In this document: positions 6,066 through 15,432 of the stretch, piece by piece
How the letters are laid out: every line of letters starts with the position of its first letter
Position numbering within the stretch: the first letter of the stretch is position 1
NCBI GenBank assembly: GCA_964504195.1
Contig: CAZDDI010000006.1
Coordinates: forward strand, 51,805 to 115,804
DNA: 64,000 nucleotides
Direction: 5' to 3'
From: CAZDDI01 sp964504195
GTDB taxonomy: Bacteria > Chloroflexota > Anaerolineae > B4-G1 > SLSP01
Program-made: the position numbers and the translations under genes
The notes under the pieces: generated by a model
Told to the model about the DNA's origin: nothing
Databases searched by the model: none
The model's input: the letters and a program-made list of their open reading frames with translations, nothing else

Positions 6066-7694
6066 CTAAGGCAAACCACCTAACTCGAATGTAAAGCCAA
6101 GGATGTTAATCAGTACAGTATCCACATCATCCGGCCAGGAAAATTGCAGTTCAAAACGTTGCGTTCCCCCTGGGTTAATCGTCCAGGGCAGAAGCGGCGT
6201 GGAGGCACGTAATTCGGTCTCGCCCCGGCTAGAAGTCAGCTGGACATCACTGAGCGTGACGTAGAGCGGTTGCTCACCTACATTGCGTAATTCACCATTG
6301 ACCACAATGACATCGCGAGTGCTATCGGCGAACGCATCGGCAAGCGAGACCTGCGGCTGCGCCGGCTCCGGCTGCGCAGGCTCGTAGGGAATGGGGAAGC
6401 GGGCCATATTCTGTGGCACGGTAGGATCAGCCCGGAAAATCCAGGTAAGCGGCAACTTGAGGTCCTTCGGGACCAGGTAACCGACGCTCACATCGGCGCT
6501 CTCACCAGGGGCCAAAGCATAGAGTAACGGCCCATAATCACCATCCTCTGAAACCCCGCGACTCTCCGACCATTGTTGACCATTCCCATCTTCCAAGATC
6601 ATATTGAACAATGCCGGGTTGATCTCAGTCGCACCAGTATTAGTAACGCTGAACTCAATGAAAAATTGTAGGTTTTGGCTATCTTCAGGATCTTCGGAAT
6701 CCCAAAAATCCTCGACTTCCACATTCAACCCCGTAAGATTTTGCGCAGCTCCCTCAGCCACGCTCTCCTCAGGCAAATAGCGCGCCTGCACCACCAGCCG
6801 ATTATCCCCTGTATCACTCAACAACACCAGAGTCAAACCTGGTCGCTGCTGCGCCATCACCTCGGCAGTAGCACTACTGCTCACCCGTCGTGATTCAGGG
6901 CTACCGAAGACCAGAGTCACACCGCTGCTCAGGGCCATGGTGAAGCGAGCGCTGCTGTCCAGTCCAGCAAGCCGGGCAGCGGTATACTCTGTATGCGGTA
7001 AGCCGATCACATAATTGATTACCGTCCCGTAAACCCAAACCGCGGTATCCTTATCGGCAGGCATGGGCCAGCGTCCGGCTTCGGGTATCACAGCCACCAC
7101 CGGGTAGTCCACGTCATCTATGGTAAGTAGTGCTGGCGTTGCAGAGTGTAGCGGCGAACCGTTCTGTTGCAGGATATATTGATCAGCAGGAATGATAGGC
7201 GGGGAGAGAAAAGTGCTAAGTTTGCTAATGGAAAGTGGTTCAGCGTCGCTGACAGGGCGTGCGGAAAAGCGCGAGAGCAGCGCAGCCAACCCCAATACCA
7301 GCACGATGATACAGCCCAACATCAAGAGCAACAAAATCCACACGGGAAAGCTCGGCAAGGACTTGCGCGGGGACGCAGAAGGAGAAGCAGAGACTACTGG
7401 TGAGACTGTGCTCTCAGGTAAGGGCGCGGCAAGCAATACAGGCGGAGTCTCTAATTGAGGTAGCGGCGGTTCAACCGGCATCGCAGGCATGGGTTGGGAA
7501 TCTGGCAACGCCTCAGAGGGCAAGGGCTGAACCGCACCCGCCGACGGGGGCGCGGGCAGCGGATCAATCGGCTCAGGCAAAACAGCTCCTCCCGACGCAG
7601 AAGCAGACTCCGCCGGTGTCTCTAAAGTCTCCAGCGGTGGTGATTCTGGCAAGTCTGAGAGTTCAAACAAAGAAACAGGTTCTTCTTCACTCAT
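6066..7694 (-). CDS. Single-span membrane protein with large extracytoplasmic region
   Basis: 542 residues from the ATG at 7694 (GAGG seven bases upstream); a TTG one codon earlier is less likely. Residues 1-110 are acidic then Pro/Ala-rich and cytoplasmic. A membrane span lies at ~114-140 (VWILLLLMLGCIIVLVLGLAAL). The rest is extracytoplasmic beta-rich sequence, with an FG/FN3-like C-terminal pair (FSVTNTGATEINPALFNMIL; LRNVGEQPLYVTLSDVQL). The family is not recognised. It probably forms an operon with the surface protein upstream (15-bp gap) and may be its membrane partner. Confidence 0.65.
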   Translation of the reverse strand: MSEEEPVSLFELSDLPESPPLETLETPAESASASGGAVLPEPIDPLPAPPSAGAVQPLPSEALPDSQPMPAMPVEPPLPQLETPPVLLAAPLPESTVSPVVSASPSASPRKSLPSFPVWILLLLMLGCIIVLVLGLAALLSRFSARPVSDAEPLSISKLSTFLSPPIIPADQYILQQNGSPLHSATPALLTIDDVDYPVVAVIPEAGRWPMPADKDTAVWVYGTVINYVIGLPHTEYTAARLAGLDSSARFTMALSSGVTLVFGSPESRRVSSSATAEVMAQQRPGLTLVLLSDTGDNRLVVQARYLPEESVAEGAAQNLTGLNVEVEDFWDSEDPEDSQNLQFFIEFSVTNTGATEINPALFNMILEDGNGQQWSESRGVSEDGDYGPLLYALAPGESADVSVGYLVPKDLKLPLTWIFRADPTVPQNMARFPIPYEPAQPEPAQPQVSLADAFADSTRDVIVVNGELRNVGEQPLYVTLSDVQLTSSRGETELRASTPLLPWTINPGGTQRFELQFSWPDDVDTVLINILGFTFELGGLP

Positions 7695-7709
7695 CAATAG
7701 GCCTCTTGA

Positions 7710-9269
7710 TCAAGGGATAGTGGACGGGACCGGCAACGGACTGATACGCACAATCAATTCCGGCGTGCTTGCATCCACATAACGATCCATGCCGAGCAGC
7801 GGCACGAGGACGCGCACTGGGCCAACTGTAGGCACACTAAAGGAAATTCGCCCTTGCTCATCAGTGTAACCGCGCGCCAGCTCTGTACCATTAGTAGTGG
7901 AGAGGGCGCGGGCAAAGAAGCCGGAAACCCCTTCACCGGCGCCCGGCTGACCGTCCTGATTGGCATCGTAATAAATGAGCAAGCCAAAAGTGCGTACCCC
8001 GCCCGGCGTGGGAGTAGGGGTGAGAGGAACCGGTGTAGTAAGTGGACGAATGGACAGCTCAACAGTACTCCCCCCCGTGCCGTTACCATTTCCGTTATCA
8101 GTGGGAGTAGGCAACGGCGAAGTGACTGGCGTCGGGGTAGCAGTAGGTCGCGGCGTGACGACTGGCGGCGTGATGGGATCCTTGCCTGGAGCTGGTGTGA
8201 CGGTCCCCACAGCGCCAGGCGCGGTCATCTGACAGCGAAGTTTGTACTCGCTATCAGCAATGTCGGAAACCGACAAACGACCACCGTGCCCCACCTCAAC
8301 ATAGAGCCAACCCTCGTAAGTGCTGTAATACGAGTAATAGCTGCTATAATCGCCCAGCGCCCGGTCATCGTTACCTCCGATAGGATTGCGATTACCATCA
8401 AAGAAGCGCATGTTAGTATCCACGCCAGGGTCCAGATCAAACGTCTCGCAGCTAAAGACCAGGCCCGGCTTAGCCCAAAGTTTAAAGTAATCATTGTCCA
8501 CTTGCGCCCCTCCCCAGGGAACAAAGTTGAGGTTATAGGTCATGCTAGGAGCAATGATGGCCGCAGTGTCAAAATCGTAATTCGGCTCATAGTCATCATG
8601 ATCCCGACGCGGGGTAGGCGCAGGCCCGGGAGGTGTAGGCGAGGGCGTAGGTGTCGGGGTAGCCGTAGGTGTAGGGGCTGCGGCCCCTAACACCAAACTA
8701 TAGGTACTGGCCCGGTTGGAGCTCCAGCTACACTGACCACTACGTTGAAATACCTTAAAGTAGTAAGGCCCAATATCAGTTGCCTGAAAGGTAATAATCG
8801 CCGAGTTACCATCGAAGGGATTACTATCTGTATAAACAGCAGTGCGGGTGCTGTCGTACAGCACCATGCCCAGGTCATAATTTGTGGTAAGATCCGGCAC
8901 AGCACGCACCGTGTAGAGGTACCCCACGCTGGCATTATCCAATCGGTAATAATCGTCCCAGGCGGTGGCTAATGTAGGTGAGGTCACAGTACCAGCAGTG
9001 CCTTGAATCAACGTCTGCAAGGTGTAATTGGAAAGCGGGGCCGCGTTGTTAATATCATTACGATTGTAGGTTGGCTCAGCATCCCAAGTATCATAAAAGA
9101 TGATACAAGTAGCGGGTGCAGTGAGAGGCGCTGGCAATTCGCTCGCCGCTTGCGCAGGAGACATGAACGCCCGCTTGCCACTTTCAGGAAACAAGGACAA
9201 CCACAAGAACGAGCTCGCCAGCAGCAAGGTTCCTGCCAGCAGCAACCACGTTGTTTTCAAGGCTTTCAT
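7710..9269 (-). CDS. Secreted surface protein with two PPC-like domains and an SdrD-B-like domain
   Basis: 519 residues, with a signal peptide in the first ~30 residues and AGGAGG before the ATG. Two pre-peptidase C-terminal-like domains are visible (residues ~50-200 and ~225-350; the second opens DHDDYEPNYDFDTA, a typical PPC start). They are joined by Thr/Pro linkers (PTPTATPTPTPSPTPP). The C-terminal domain has a Ca-binding-like DANQDGQPGAGE and VSGFFARALSTTNG, as in SdrD B/carboxypeptidase regulatory-like folds. No catalytic domain is present, so an adhesion or structural cell-surface role is most likely. Confidence 0.75.
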   Translation of the reverse strand: MKALKTTWLLLAGTLLLASSFLWLSLFPESGKRAFMSPAQAASELPAPLTAPATCIIFYDTWDAEPTYNRNDINNAAPLSNYTLQTLIQGTAGTVTSPTLATAWDDYYRLDNASVGYLYTVRAVPDLTTNYDLGMVLYDSTRTAVYTDSNPFDGNSAIITFQATDIGPYYFKVFQRSGQCSWSSNRASTYSLVLGAAAPTPTATPTPTPSPTPPGPAPTPRRDHDDYEPNYDFDTAAIIAPSMTYNLNFVPWGGAQVDNDYFKLWAKPGLVFSCETFDLDPGVDTNMRFFDGNRNPIGGNDDRALGDYSSYYSYYSTYEGWLYVEVGHGGRLSVSDIADSEYKLRCQMTAPGAVGTVTPAPGKDPITPPVVTPRPTATPTPVTSPLPTPTDNGNGNGTGGSTVELSIRPLTTPVPLTPTPTPGGVRTFGLLIYYDANQDGQPGAGEGVSGFFARALSTTNGTELARGYTDEQGRISFSVPTVGPVRVLVPLLGMDRYVDASTPELIVRISPLPVPSTIP

Positions 9270-9304
9270 ACCAGCCTCCTAAAGCAAATCAGTAAAAGAC
9301 TTGT

Positions 9305-9427
9305 CTACCGTACATTTTCCAAGTGTATTCAGTTTTAGCCACGAATTAGCATGAATTTTACGAATTTCTTATTGTTTTCGTGTTAATTCGAGTGAATTCA
9401 TGGCAAAAATCTACAAGTGTACGGTAG
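9305..9427. repeat. Palindromic dispersed element with CTACCGTACA ends
   Basis: CTACCGTACA (9305-9314) is inverted at 9418-9427 (TGTACGGTAG). Inside are GAATT-rich half-palindromes (GCCACGAATTAGCATGAA and GTGAATTCATGGC). The first 50 bp match 63951-64000 at 47 of 50 positions. It lies 36 bp upstream of the surface-protein start. Confidence 0.8.
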
Positions 9428-9448
9428 CAAATAAAAGACAAATCAAAC

Positions 9449-9589
9449 GTAACTACTCAGCCTTGTCATTACGAGCCGCGTCTCCGCGGTATCCGTTCGT
9501 CTCCGAACGGCGCAATCTTGTTCATGGTTGCGATTGCTTCGCCGCAGACGGCTCGCAATGACAAACACAGTCTTAGCCTGAGTAGTTAC
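9449..9589. repeat. MITE/REP-like inverted repeat, 141 bp
   Basis: The outer ends GTAACTACTCAG (9449-9460) and CTGAGTAGTTAC (9578-9589) are perfect inverted repeats. Inside them TTGTCATTACGAGCCG (9463-9478) pairs with CGGCTCGCAATGACAA (9549-9564) with one mismatch. The TCATTGCGAG-type core is widespread as an intergenic repeat in bacteria. Confidence 0.8.
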
Positions 9590-9621
9590 AATCAAACAAA
9601 AGAAATATCAGTAATCACAAA

Positions 9622-9682
9622 GCCGCTCGTAGTAACCGCTGTAGCGGTTCTCTCAACGGCTAAAGCCGTCACTACAAACTTA
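9622..9682. repeat. Small hairpins AACCGCT/AGCGGTT and CGGCT/AGCCG
   Basis: AACCGCTGTAGCGGTT and AACGGCTAAAGCCGT are adjacent short hairpins, of the kind scattered through intergenic DNA here (compare 25150-25165). They follow the stop of pcrA (9701, leftward) and may contribute to termination. Confidence 0.5.
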
Positions 9683-9700
9683 AATCGTGTCTACTAAACA

Positions 9701-11875
9701 TCAATGCTGCGACACCGCTTCCAAGGGCGCGTGCGTGGCCAGGAAGGTACGCTCCCCTGCGCCTGTATCAAAGAACAACACAGTGACCAACTCTTCGCCG
9801 TGTTCGATAACACTCTCGCGCACCACCCCATCGCCAAAACGCCGATGACGCACTGCCTGCCCCGGAGCAAACCGCTGGGCTACGGCTGGCGGCTCTGGAC
9901 GCTTCTGTCGCCACGCCGGAACGTTCCAGTTAGTAGCGGGCTGCGTCAACACCGGGCGCTTGCGCACGACGCCGAGCATGGCTGGCGGAATGTCATCTAA
10001 GAAGCGTGACGGAGCTGCCGGAGAACTTTCCCCATACCAGCTACGCCGGAAGGCATGGGTAAGATACAACCGATCTTCGGCGCGGGTCATGCCCACATAG
10101 AACAAGCGCCGTTCTTCAGCCAACTCGTGCGGCGTATCCAACGAACGGCTATGCGGCAATAAGCCCTCTTCCAAGCCAGTGATAAAGACAATGGGAAATT
10201 CCAGCCCCTTAGCACTGTGCAGCGTGAGTAACGTCACCGCCTGCACCTCGGCCCCCAACTCGTCCACATCGGCGACCAGGGCTACATCGGTCAGAAATTC
10301 CTCCAACGCCAAACCAGGCGCTTCCGCAGCGACCGCGCGGAGCGCCAATACATTCTCCCAGCGTGCCTCACCCTCGTCAGTGCCGTCGCGCAAGTAGCCC
10401 TCGTAGCCGATAGCAGCAAGCACGGCATTAGTCAAATCGCGCACATCCGCACCCTGCACACGTAGCGCGTGCCACTCGGCCAGCATCTCGGCAAAAGGGC
10501 GTAAGGCCTTGGCGCCCCGGCTGCCCGCGTCGCTTTGCAGCAAGTGCAGCATCGCCTTATAGCAGCTACCGTGCGTCTGTCCCAGCGTCATCAACGAGGC
10601 CAGCGTAGTTTTTCCAATCCCCCGCCGGGGGACATTGACCACGCGCTGAAAGCTGATGTCATCATCAGGATTCAAAATCAACCGCAGGTACGCCAGCAAA
10701 TCCTTGATTTCCCGACGCGAGTAGAACCGTGTGCCACCTACCAGCCGGTAAGGGATGGTTGCATAGACCAACGCCTCTTCTAAAGCGCGCGATTGCGCGT
10801 TGGTGCGGTACATCACGGCACAATCGCTGTAAGCATGACCGGCGCGACGCAGCGTCTCGATCTCCCGCGCCACGAACGTCGCCTCCTCAGCTTCGTCATA
10901 CGCTTCATGTAAAGTGAGCGGGAGACCCTGCGGCTTGCGCGTGAAGAGCCGCTTGATGGTACGATCCGGGTTCGGCGCAATGAGCGCCTGGGCTGCATCG
11001 AGAATTATTTGCGTAGAGCGATAGTTCTCTTCCAGCAGAATCTCCACCAGCCCCGGATAATCCCCACGCAGACGGGTAATGTTACGATAGTCCGCCCCGC
11101 GCCACGAATAGATGGATTGATCCTCGTCTGCAACAGCGTACAAGCTGCGATGCTCGCCCGTGAGCAGGCGCAACAACAGATATTGCGCCATGTTGGTGTC
11201 CTGGAACTCATCCACCAACACATAGCGATAGCGCTGGCTGTATTTCTCGCACAAATCGGCGTGCTCTTGGAAGAGCTTGACCGTTTCTACCAGCAGATCG
11301 TCAAAATCCAACCCCTCGTTACCGCGCAGCGTCTCTTGATACCGCGCGTAGGCGCGCGCTACTACCTGGTCGTAGTAAGTGGCGACGGGATACGCAGCGG
11401 GCGACGTTAGCTCGTTTTTGGCGTGGGAAATCGCGTTGAGCAAGGAGGCCGGGCGGTAGCGCTTGTCGTCGAGATTGAGGTCTTTCACCACCTGCTTCAT
11501 CACGGCAAGCTGGTCATCAGTATCGAAGATCAGGTAGTTACGCGAAAACCCCGCTGCATCCGCCTCGCGGCGCAACAAGCGCGCACAAATCGCGTGAAAC
11601 GTGCCGATGCTCATCTGGAGCGCCGTATCGCCCGCCAACATGCGCGCGAGCCGCTCACGCATCTCGCGGGCGGCTTTGTTGGTGAACGTCACCGCCAACA
11701 CCTGCCAGGGTGCGGCGTGCTGCTCCTGCAACATCCAGGCGATGCGGTGGGTCAACACGCGCGTCTTGCCTGACCCAGGGCCGGCCAGGACCAGTACCGG
11801 GCCATCAGAGGCCCCCACCGCAGCCTGCTGCTGCGCATTCAACCCCGCCAACAGCGGGTGCGCGGAGTTATTCAT
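9701..11875 (-). CDS. pcrA: ATP-dependent DNA helicase, UvrD/PcrA type
   Basis: 724 residues, the usual PcrA/UvrD length. Superfamily 1A motifs in order: Q motif LNAQQQAAV, Walker A AGPGSGKT (~residues 32-39), motif Ia TFTNKAAREMRERL, motif II DEFQDTN, motif III DQSIYSWRGA, motif IV LEENYRST, motif V TLHSAKGLEFPIVFI, motif VI YVGMTRAEDRLYLTH. The C-terminal ~50 residues form the Tudor-like RNA-polymerase-binding domain (RFAPGQAVRHRRFGDGVV). It unwinds DNA 3'-5' in nucleotide excision and mismatch repair. Start ATG at 11875; the ribosome site is weak. Confidence 0.95.
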   Translation of the reverse strand: MNNSAHPLLAGLNAQQQAAVGASDGPVLVLAGPGSGKTRVLTHRIAWMLQEQHAAPWQVLAVTFTNKAAREMRERLARMLAGDTALQMSIGTFHAICARLLRREADAAGFSRNYLIFDTDDQLAVMKQVVKDLNLDDKRYRPASLLNAISHAKNELTSPAAYPVATYYDQVVARAYARYQETLRGNEGLDFDDLLVETVKLFQEHADLCEKYSQRYRYVLVDEFQDTNMAQYLLLRLLTGEHRSLYAVADEDQSIYSWRGADYRNITRLRGDYPGLVEILLEENYRSTQIILDAAQALIAPNPDRTIKRLFTRKPQGLPLTLHEAYDEAEEATFVAREIETLRRAGHAYSDCAVMYRTNAQSRALEEALVYATIPYRLVGGTRFYSRREIKDLLAYLRLILNPDDDISFQRVVNVPRRGIGKTTLASLMTLGQTHGSCYKAMLHLLQSDAGSRGAKALRPFAEMLAEWHALRVQGADVRDLTNAVLAAIGYEGYLRDGTDEGEARWENVLALRAVAAEAPGLALEEFLTDVALVADVDELGAEVQAVTLLTLHSAKGLEFPIVFITGLEEGLLPHSRSLDTPHELAEERRLFYVGMTRAEDRLYLTHAFRRSWYGESSPAAPSRFLDDIPPAMLGVVRKRPVLTQPATNWNVPAWRQKRPEPPAVAQRFAPGQAVRHRRFGDGVVRESVIEHGEELVTVLFFDTGAGERTFLATHAPLEAVSQH

Positions 11876-11916
11876 AATATAGCCATTTTAACATGGAGCG
11901 GGCGATAAGCAAGGTA

Positions 11917-13329
11917 TCACTTTTCTCGCTTGCGCCGCACTTTTTTATCTTCCCGATCCACCTGATGTCCCCGGAAGGTAAGCCGGATGGGCGTGCCGGG
12001 AAAGGGGAAGACCTCACGAATACGATTCTCAAGGTAGCGCTCGTAAGAAAAGTGAATCAGGGCCGGGTTGTTAACGAAGAAAACAAATGTGGGCGGGGCA
12101 ACCTCTGCCTGAGTGACGAAGTATAGTTTAAGGCGACGGCCTTGTTTAGTGGGCGGTGGATGCGCAGCAAACGCTTGCTTGATCATATCATTGAGCAAAC
12201 CAGTGGGCAAGCGTTGATAGCGGGACTCCACCACCGAGATCGCAGTAGGCAGAATGCGATCCACGCGCTGCCCAGTCAGTGCTGAAACGAAGAGCATGGG
12301 ACTTTGCGCCAGGAATTGCAAGTCGTGTTGCGCCTGGGCCTCAAACTGCTGGCGGTTCTGCTTGATTTCCGGATCCACCGCGTCCCACTTGTTGATAACA
12401 ATCACACTGCTAACGCCCTGCTCCACAATCAAACCCGCAACGTGGGTATCCTGCGCGGTCACGCCTTCCACAGCGTCAACCACCAATAGCGCCACATCAG
12501 CACGCTCGGCGGCCTTGAAGGCACGCAGCACGCTATATTTCTCTACGCCCTGCTGCACCCGCCCCCGGCGGCGAATGCCCGCCGTATCAATCAACACAAG
12601 CTTTTGGCCCCCCCACTCCATCTCCGTATCCAGTGCATCGCGCGTAGTGCCGGAAACCGGACTGACGATGGCGCGATCATGACCAAGCAGACGGTTGAGC
12701 AAGGAGGATTTGCCCACATTGGGGCGCCCCAGAATGGCAATGCGAATAACATCCTCATCAATTTCAGATTCCGGTTCCGAGGGCGGCAACAGTTCCACCA
12801 CCACATCGAGCAGGTCGCCCACACCGCGTCCGTGAATCGCCGAAATCGGGTACACTTCGCCCAGCCCCAGCTCGTAGAACTCCAGGGCCTCCTGCTCGCG
12901 CGTAAAGTTATCCGCCTTGTTAGCGACCACCAAGACGGGCCGTTGAGCGCGACGCAACAATTGCGCCACTTCGCGGTCGGCGCCGGTCAAGCCGGTGCTG
13001 GCATCCACCAGGAACAACGTTAAATCGGCCTCTTCAATAGCCAGCTCCGCCTGTGCGCGGATCAGCGGGATGAACGGGGCAGAATCCTCCAGCAACGGTG
13101 CCGGGCCGGGACGGCGGCCCGCCTCGACCGTAGCGGATTGCATTTCAATACCGCCAGTGTCCACAAAAATCAACGGCACACCATTCCACTCCGTCTCACC
13201 AAAGAGCCGATCGCGTGTGGTGCCGGGAATATCACTGACCACCGCCCGCCGTTCTTCGATCAGGCGATTGAAAAGCGTGGACTTACCCACATTGGGACGT
13301 CCGACAATAGCAACAACAGATTTAGGCAT
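11917..13329 (-). CDS. der: Ribosome biogenesis GTPase Der (EngA)
   Basis: 470 residues. Two tandem G domains (GRPNVGKSTLFNRL near residue 10; GRPNVGKSSLLNRL near residue 205), each with DT(A/G)G and NK.D motifs, and a C-terminal KH-like domain (YFVTQAEVAPPTFVFFVNNP). It acts in 50S subunit maturation. I use the ATG at 13329, which has AAGGAG upstream and begins directly at the first G domain; 27 further codons of open frame come from a dispersed repeat. The first G domain carries a ~20-residue Pro/Arg-rich insertion after the DTGGI motif (EAGRRPGPAPLLEDSAPFIP). Confidence 0.95.
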   Translation of the reverse strand: MPKSVVAIVGRPNVGKSTLFNRLIEERRAVVSDIPGTTRDRLFGETEWNGVPLIFVDTGGIEMQSATVEAGRRPGPAPLLEDSAPFIPLIRAQAELAIEEADLTLFLVDASTGLTGADREVAQLLRRAQRPVLVVANKADNFTREQEALEFYELGLGEVYPISAIHGRGVGDLLDVVVELLPPSEPESEIDEDVIRIAILGRPNVGKSSLLNRLLGHDRAIVSPVSGTTRDALDTEMEWGGQKLVLIDTAGIRRRGRVQQGVEKYSVLRAFKAAERADVALLVVDAVEGVTAQDTHVAGLIVEQGVSSVIVINKWDAVDPEIKQNRQQFEAQAQHDLQFLAQSPMLFVSALTGQRVDRILPTAISVVESRYQRLPTGLLNDMIKQAFAAHPPPTKQGRRLKLYFVTQAEVAPPTFVFFVNNPALIHFSYERYLENRIREVFPFPGTPIRLTFRGHQVDREDKKVRRKREK

Positions 13330-13352
13330 GAAACTCCTTGAAAAATCAGTGA

Positions 13353-13425
13353 ATCGCAAATCAAAACTAGTGTAGCGCGAAGCGTCGGCTTCGCGCCGCA
13401 AACAGCGCATTATGCACTGACAGGT
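13353..13425 (-). repeat. 5'-flank repeat (core AAAACTAGTGTAGCGCG), copy upstream of der
   Basis: The AAAACTAG-GTA-CGCG-AGCGTC core plus a GCGCAT...TGCACTGACAG tail recurs at 40505-40600 (opposite strand) and 55838-55945. In all three places it lies upstream of a gene start in the same orientation relative to that gene. Confidence 0.7.
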
Positions 13426-13491
13426 CGTTCTCAGGTCGTCATTTTCATTATCATAGTGAGCCAGTGGAAACTTTATCGTGAAGCGTAAGAG

Positions 13492-15432
13492 CTAACCCGC
13501 CACTACATCGGCAGTAGATTCGAGCGCGGGCAGGATAAAAGAGAAAGCGCTACCTTTGCCTGGAGTACTCTCGACCCAGGCCCGCCCCTGGTGCTTTTCG
13601 ACAATGGATTTAACGATAGCCAATCCTAGACCGCTGCCGTAGATATCCTCCGTTTCCGGGGTAGAGACACGATAGAAACGGTCGAACACCCGCGCCTGCT
13701 GATCCGGAGGAATACCGATACCATTGTCACACACCTGTACAATAATACAATGCGTATCACGTTGCACGCGCACTTCCACCCAACCACCAGAATGGTTGTA
13801 TTTGATGGCATTGATGATGAGATTATCCACCACCTGCCGCAAGCGGTGCGAGTTGCCCTTCACCCAAAGATCGCCGGTGACAGCGGCTAAACGCAAAACG
13901 ACTTCATGCTGGGCAGCCAGAGGCTCCAACGCTTCCACGGCCTGCTCCAGAACGTCACTAAGCAGACAGGGACGCATCTCCAAATCATAGCCGGTCTCAA
14001 TCCGGCCCATGTCCAACAAATCGCTAATCAGCATAGTGATATGCCGTAGACTCCTAAGAGCCTTCGCCACAAATTCTTCCTGATCGAAGTTCAATGGGCC
14101 AACCCGATGCAACAGCTCGACATATCCTTGCACCGTAGTCAGGGGGGTACGCAAATCGTGCGAGACCGTGTAGACAAATTCAGACTTCAGGCGATCAAGC
14201 TCTTTCAAGTGCGTGATGTCCTGCATCACCAGCACCCGCCCGACCCCGGCAACAACCGTAAGCTGCGCATTAAAGGTGCGCCCAACATCAAAGACAATCT
14301 CAGTATGGGCTAACATGGCATCAGTTGCGCCCTGCGCGAAAAGCTCCAACACTTTTTCATGATGCACCACGTCCGCCAACGCCGCCCCCGGCACAACATC
14401 GGCAATCCCTAACAGCTCACCAGCAAGTTGACTCCATAACAACAAATGATTATCAGGATCGGTAATCAGAACAGCATCAGTTGCATTTTGCATAATTGCC
14501 TGTAAGCGAGATTTCTCTGCGCTAATAGAGTCGAACAACCGCGCATTTTCTACAGCGATGGCAGCAAAATCTGTCAACGCCGAAAGCGTGAAAAGTTGTT
14601 CCTCAGTGAAAGCATCCTCACGCTGCCGATTGACCACACATAGCACACCCACGACGCCCCGCCCAGGAGCATGTAACGGAAGATACAACAGCGCACGCAC
14701 CAAATAGCCGGTAGCAATCCGCACATCGCGCCGCAGCATGGCCGGACGCCCGGAGCTGACCACCTGCCAGGCAATCGAATCCGCTGCCTCAACATTAAAA
14801 CGTTGCACTAAGGCTTCACTCAGATTCTTAGAAACGCGCAAATAGAGACGATTATCCTCATGCAAGAGAATAAAGCCCTCATCGGCCTGCGTGAGATTGA
14901 CCGAAGTATCCACAACGCGCTCTAACACTTCATCCAAATTAAGCGAGGAAGCAACAGAACGCCCTACTGTGTAAATGGTGTTGATCTCCTGAAGCCGTTG
15001 ATTGAGCCGACGATTGGCTTCACCCAAATCCTGCTCTAGCCGCCGGCGCTGCGCCAGCGCAGCAAACCGTTCCAATGCGCGCAAGAGCAAGGTCTGTTCT
15101 GTTTCTGGTGCGTTCAACGTAAGCAATGCCAACACAGGATTTTCGAGCATCAATTGGCTGGCCGCAAAGCAGGGTTGTGCCGCGTGTGGATCAGCTAATA
15201 GCACCAACGGCAAACGCGCTGTCAAGCGCAACAGCTGATGTTGTGCCACAGAATCCACAGCTAGCGCCAGATCAACAATAACCAGCGCCAAGTCGTCCCG
15301 ACGCTGCAGGGCCACTTCCAGCCCCAGCAGCGTAGATACTTGTTCCAACTGATAACCCACCGGCAGCATGGCGCGCAACTGCGCCACCGGCGACTCAGCC
15401 TCAGTCAAAAGCAAAATGCGTGATGGATACAT
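13492..15432 (-). CDS. Sensor histidine kinase with GAF and PAS domains
   Basis: 646 residues, no membrane span, so cytosolic. Residues ~4-125 resemble a degenerate receiver domain. A coiled segment (RRRLEQDLGEANRRLNQRLQEINTIY, split here for length) leads to a GAF domain (~150-300) and a PAS-like domain (~310-400, AIMQNATDAVLITDPDNHLL). The HisKA H-box is FVYTVSHDLRTPLTTVQGY and the ATPase has N (NLIINAIKYNHSGG), G1 (CDNGIGIP) and G2 (GSGLGLAIVKSIVEKHQG) boxes. The ligand is unknown and no response regulator is adjacent, so it may be an orphan kinase. Confidence 0.88.
   Translation of the reverse strand: MYPSRILLLTEAESPVAQLRAMLPVGYQLEQVSTLLGLEVALQRRDDLALVIVDLALAVDSVAQHQLLRLTARLPLVLLADPHAAQPCFAASQLMLENPVLALLTLNAPETEQTLLLRALERFAALAQRRRLEQDLGEANRRLNQRLQEINTIYTVGRSVASSLNLDEVLERVVDTSVNLTQADEGFILLHEDNRLYLRVSKNLSEALVQRFNVEAADSIAWQVVSSGRPAMLRRDVRIATGYLVRALLYLPLHAPGRGVVGVLCVVNRQREDAFTEEQLFTLSALTDFAAIAVENARLFDSISAEKSRLQAIMQNATDAVLITDPDNHLLLWSQLAGELLGIADVVPGAALADVVHHEKVLELFAQGATDAMLAHTEIVFDVGRTFNAQLTVVAGVGRVLVMQDITHLKELDRLKSEFVYTVSHDLRTPLTTVQGYVELLHRVGPLNFDQEEFVAKALRSLRHITMLISDLLDMGRIETGYDLEMRPCLLSDVLEQAVEALEPLAAQHEVVLRLAAVTGDLWVKGNSHRLRQVVDNLIINAIKYNHSGGWVEVRVQRDTHCIIVQVCDNGIGIPPDQQARVFDRFYRVSTPETEDIYGSGLGLAIVKSIVEKHQGRAWVESTPGKGSAFSFILPALESTADVVAG

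Noticed and set aside
5819..6094. 91-codon open frame on the + strand across the tRNA-Pro remnant
   Set aside because: It reads through the tRNA arms and the terminator hairpin; the peptide FGSVRSGVRIPAPRLSG is the usual false translation of a tRNA 3' end.
13330..13410. 27-residue N-terminal extension of Der
   Set aside because: It is encoded by a dispersed repeat and lies before a good ribosome site and ATG; the same translated repeat precedes the 55814 gene.
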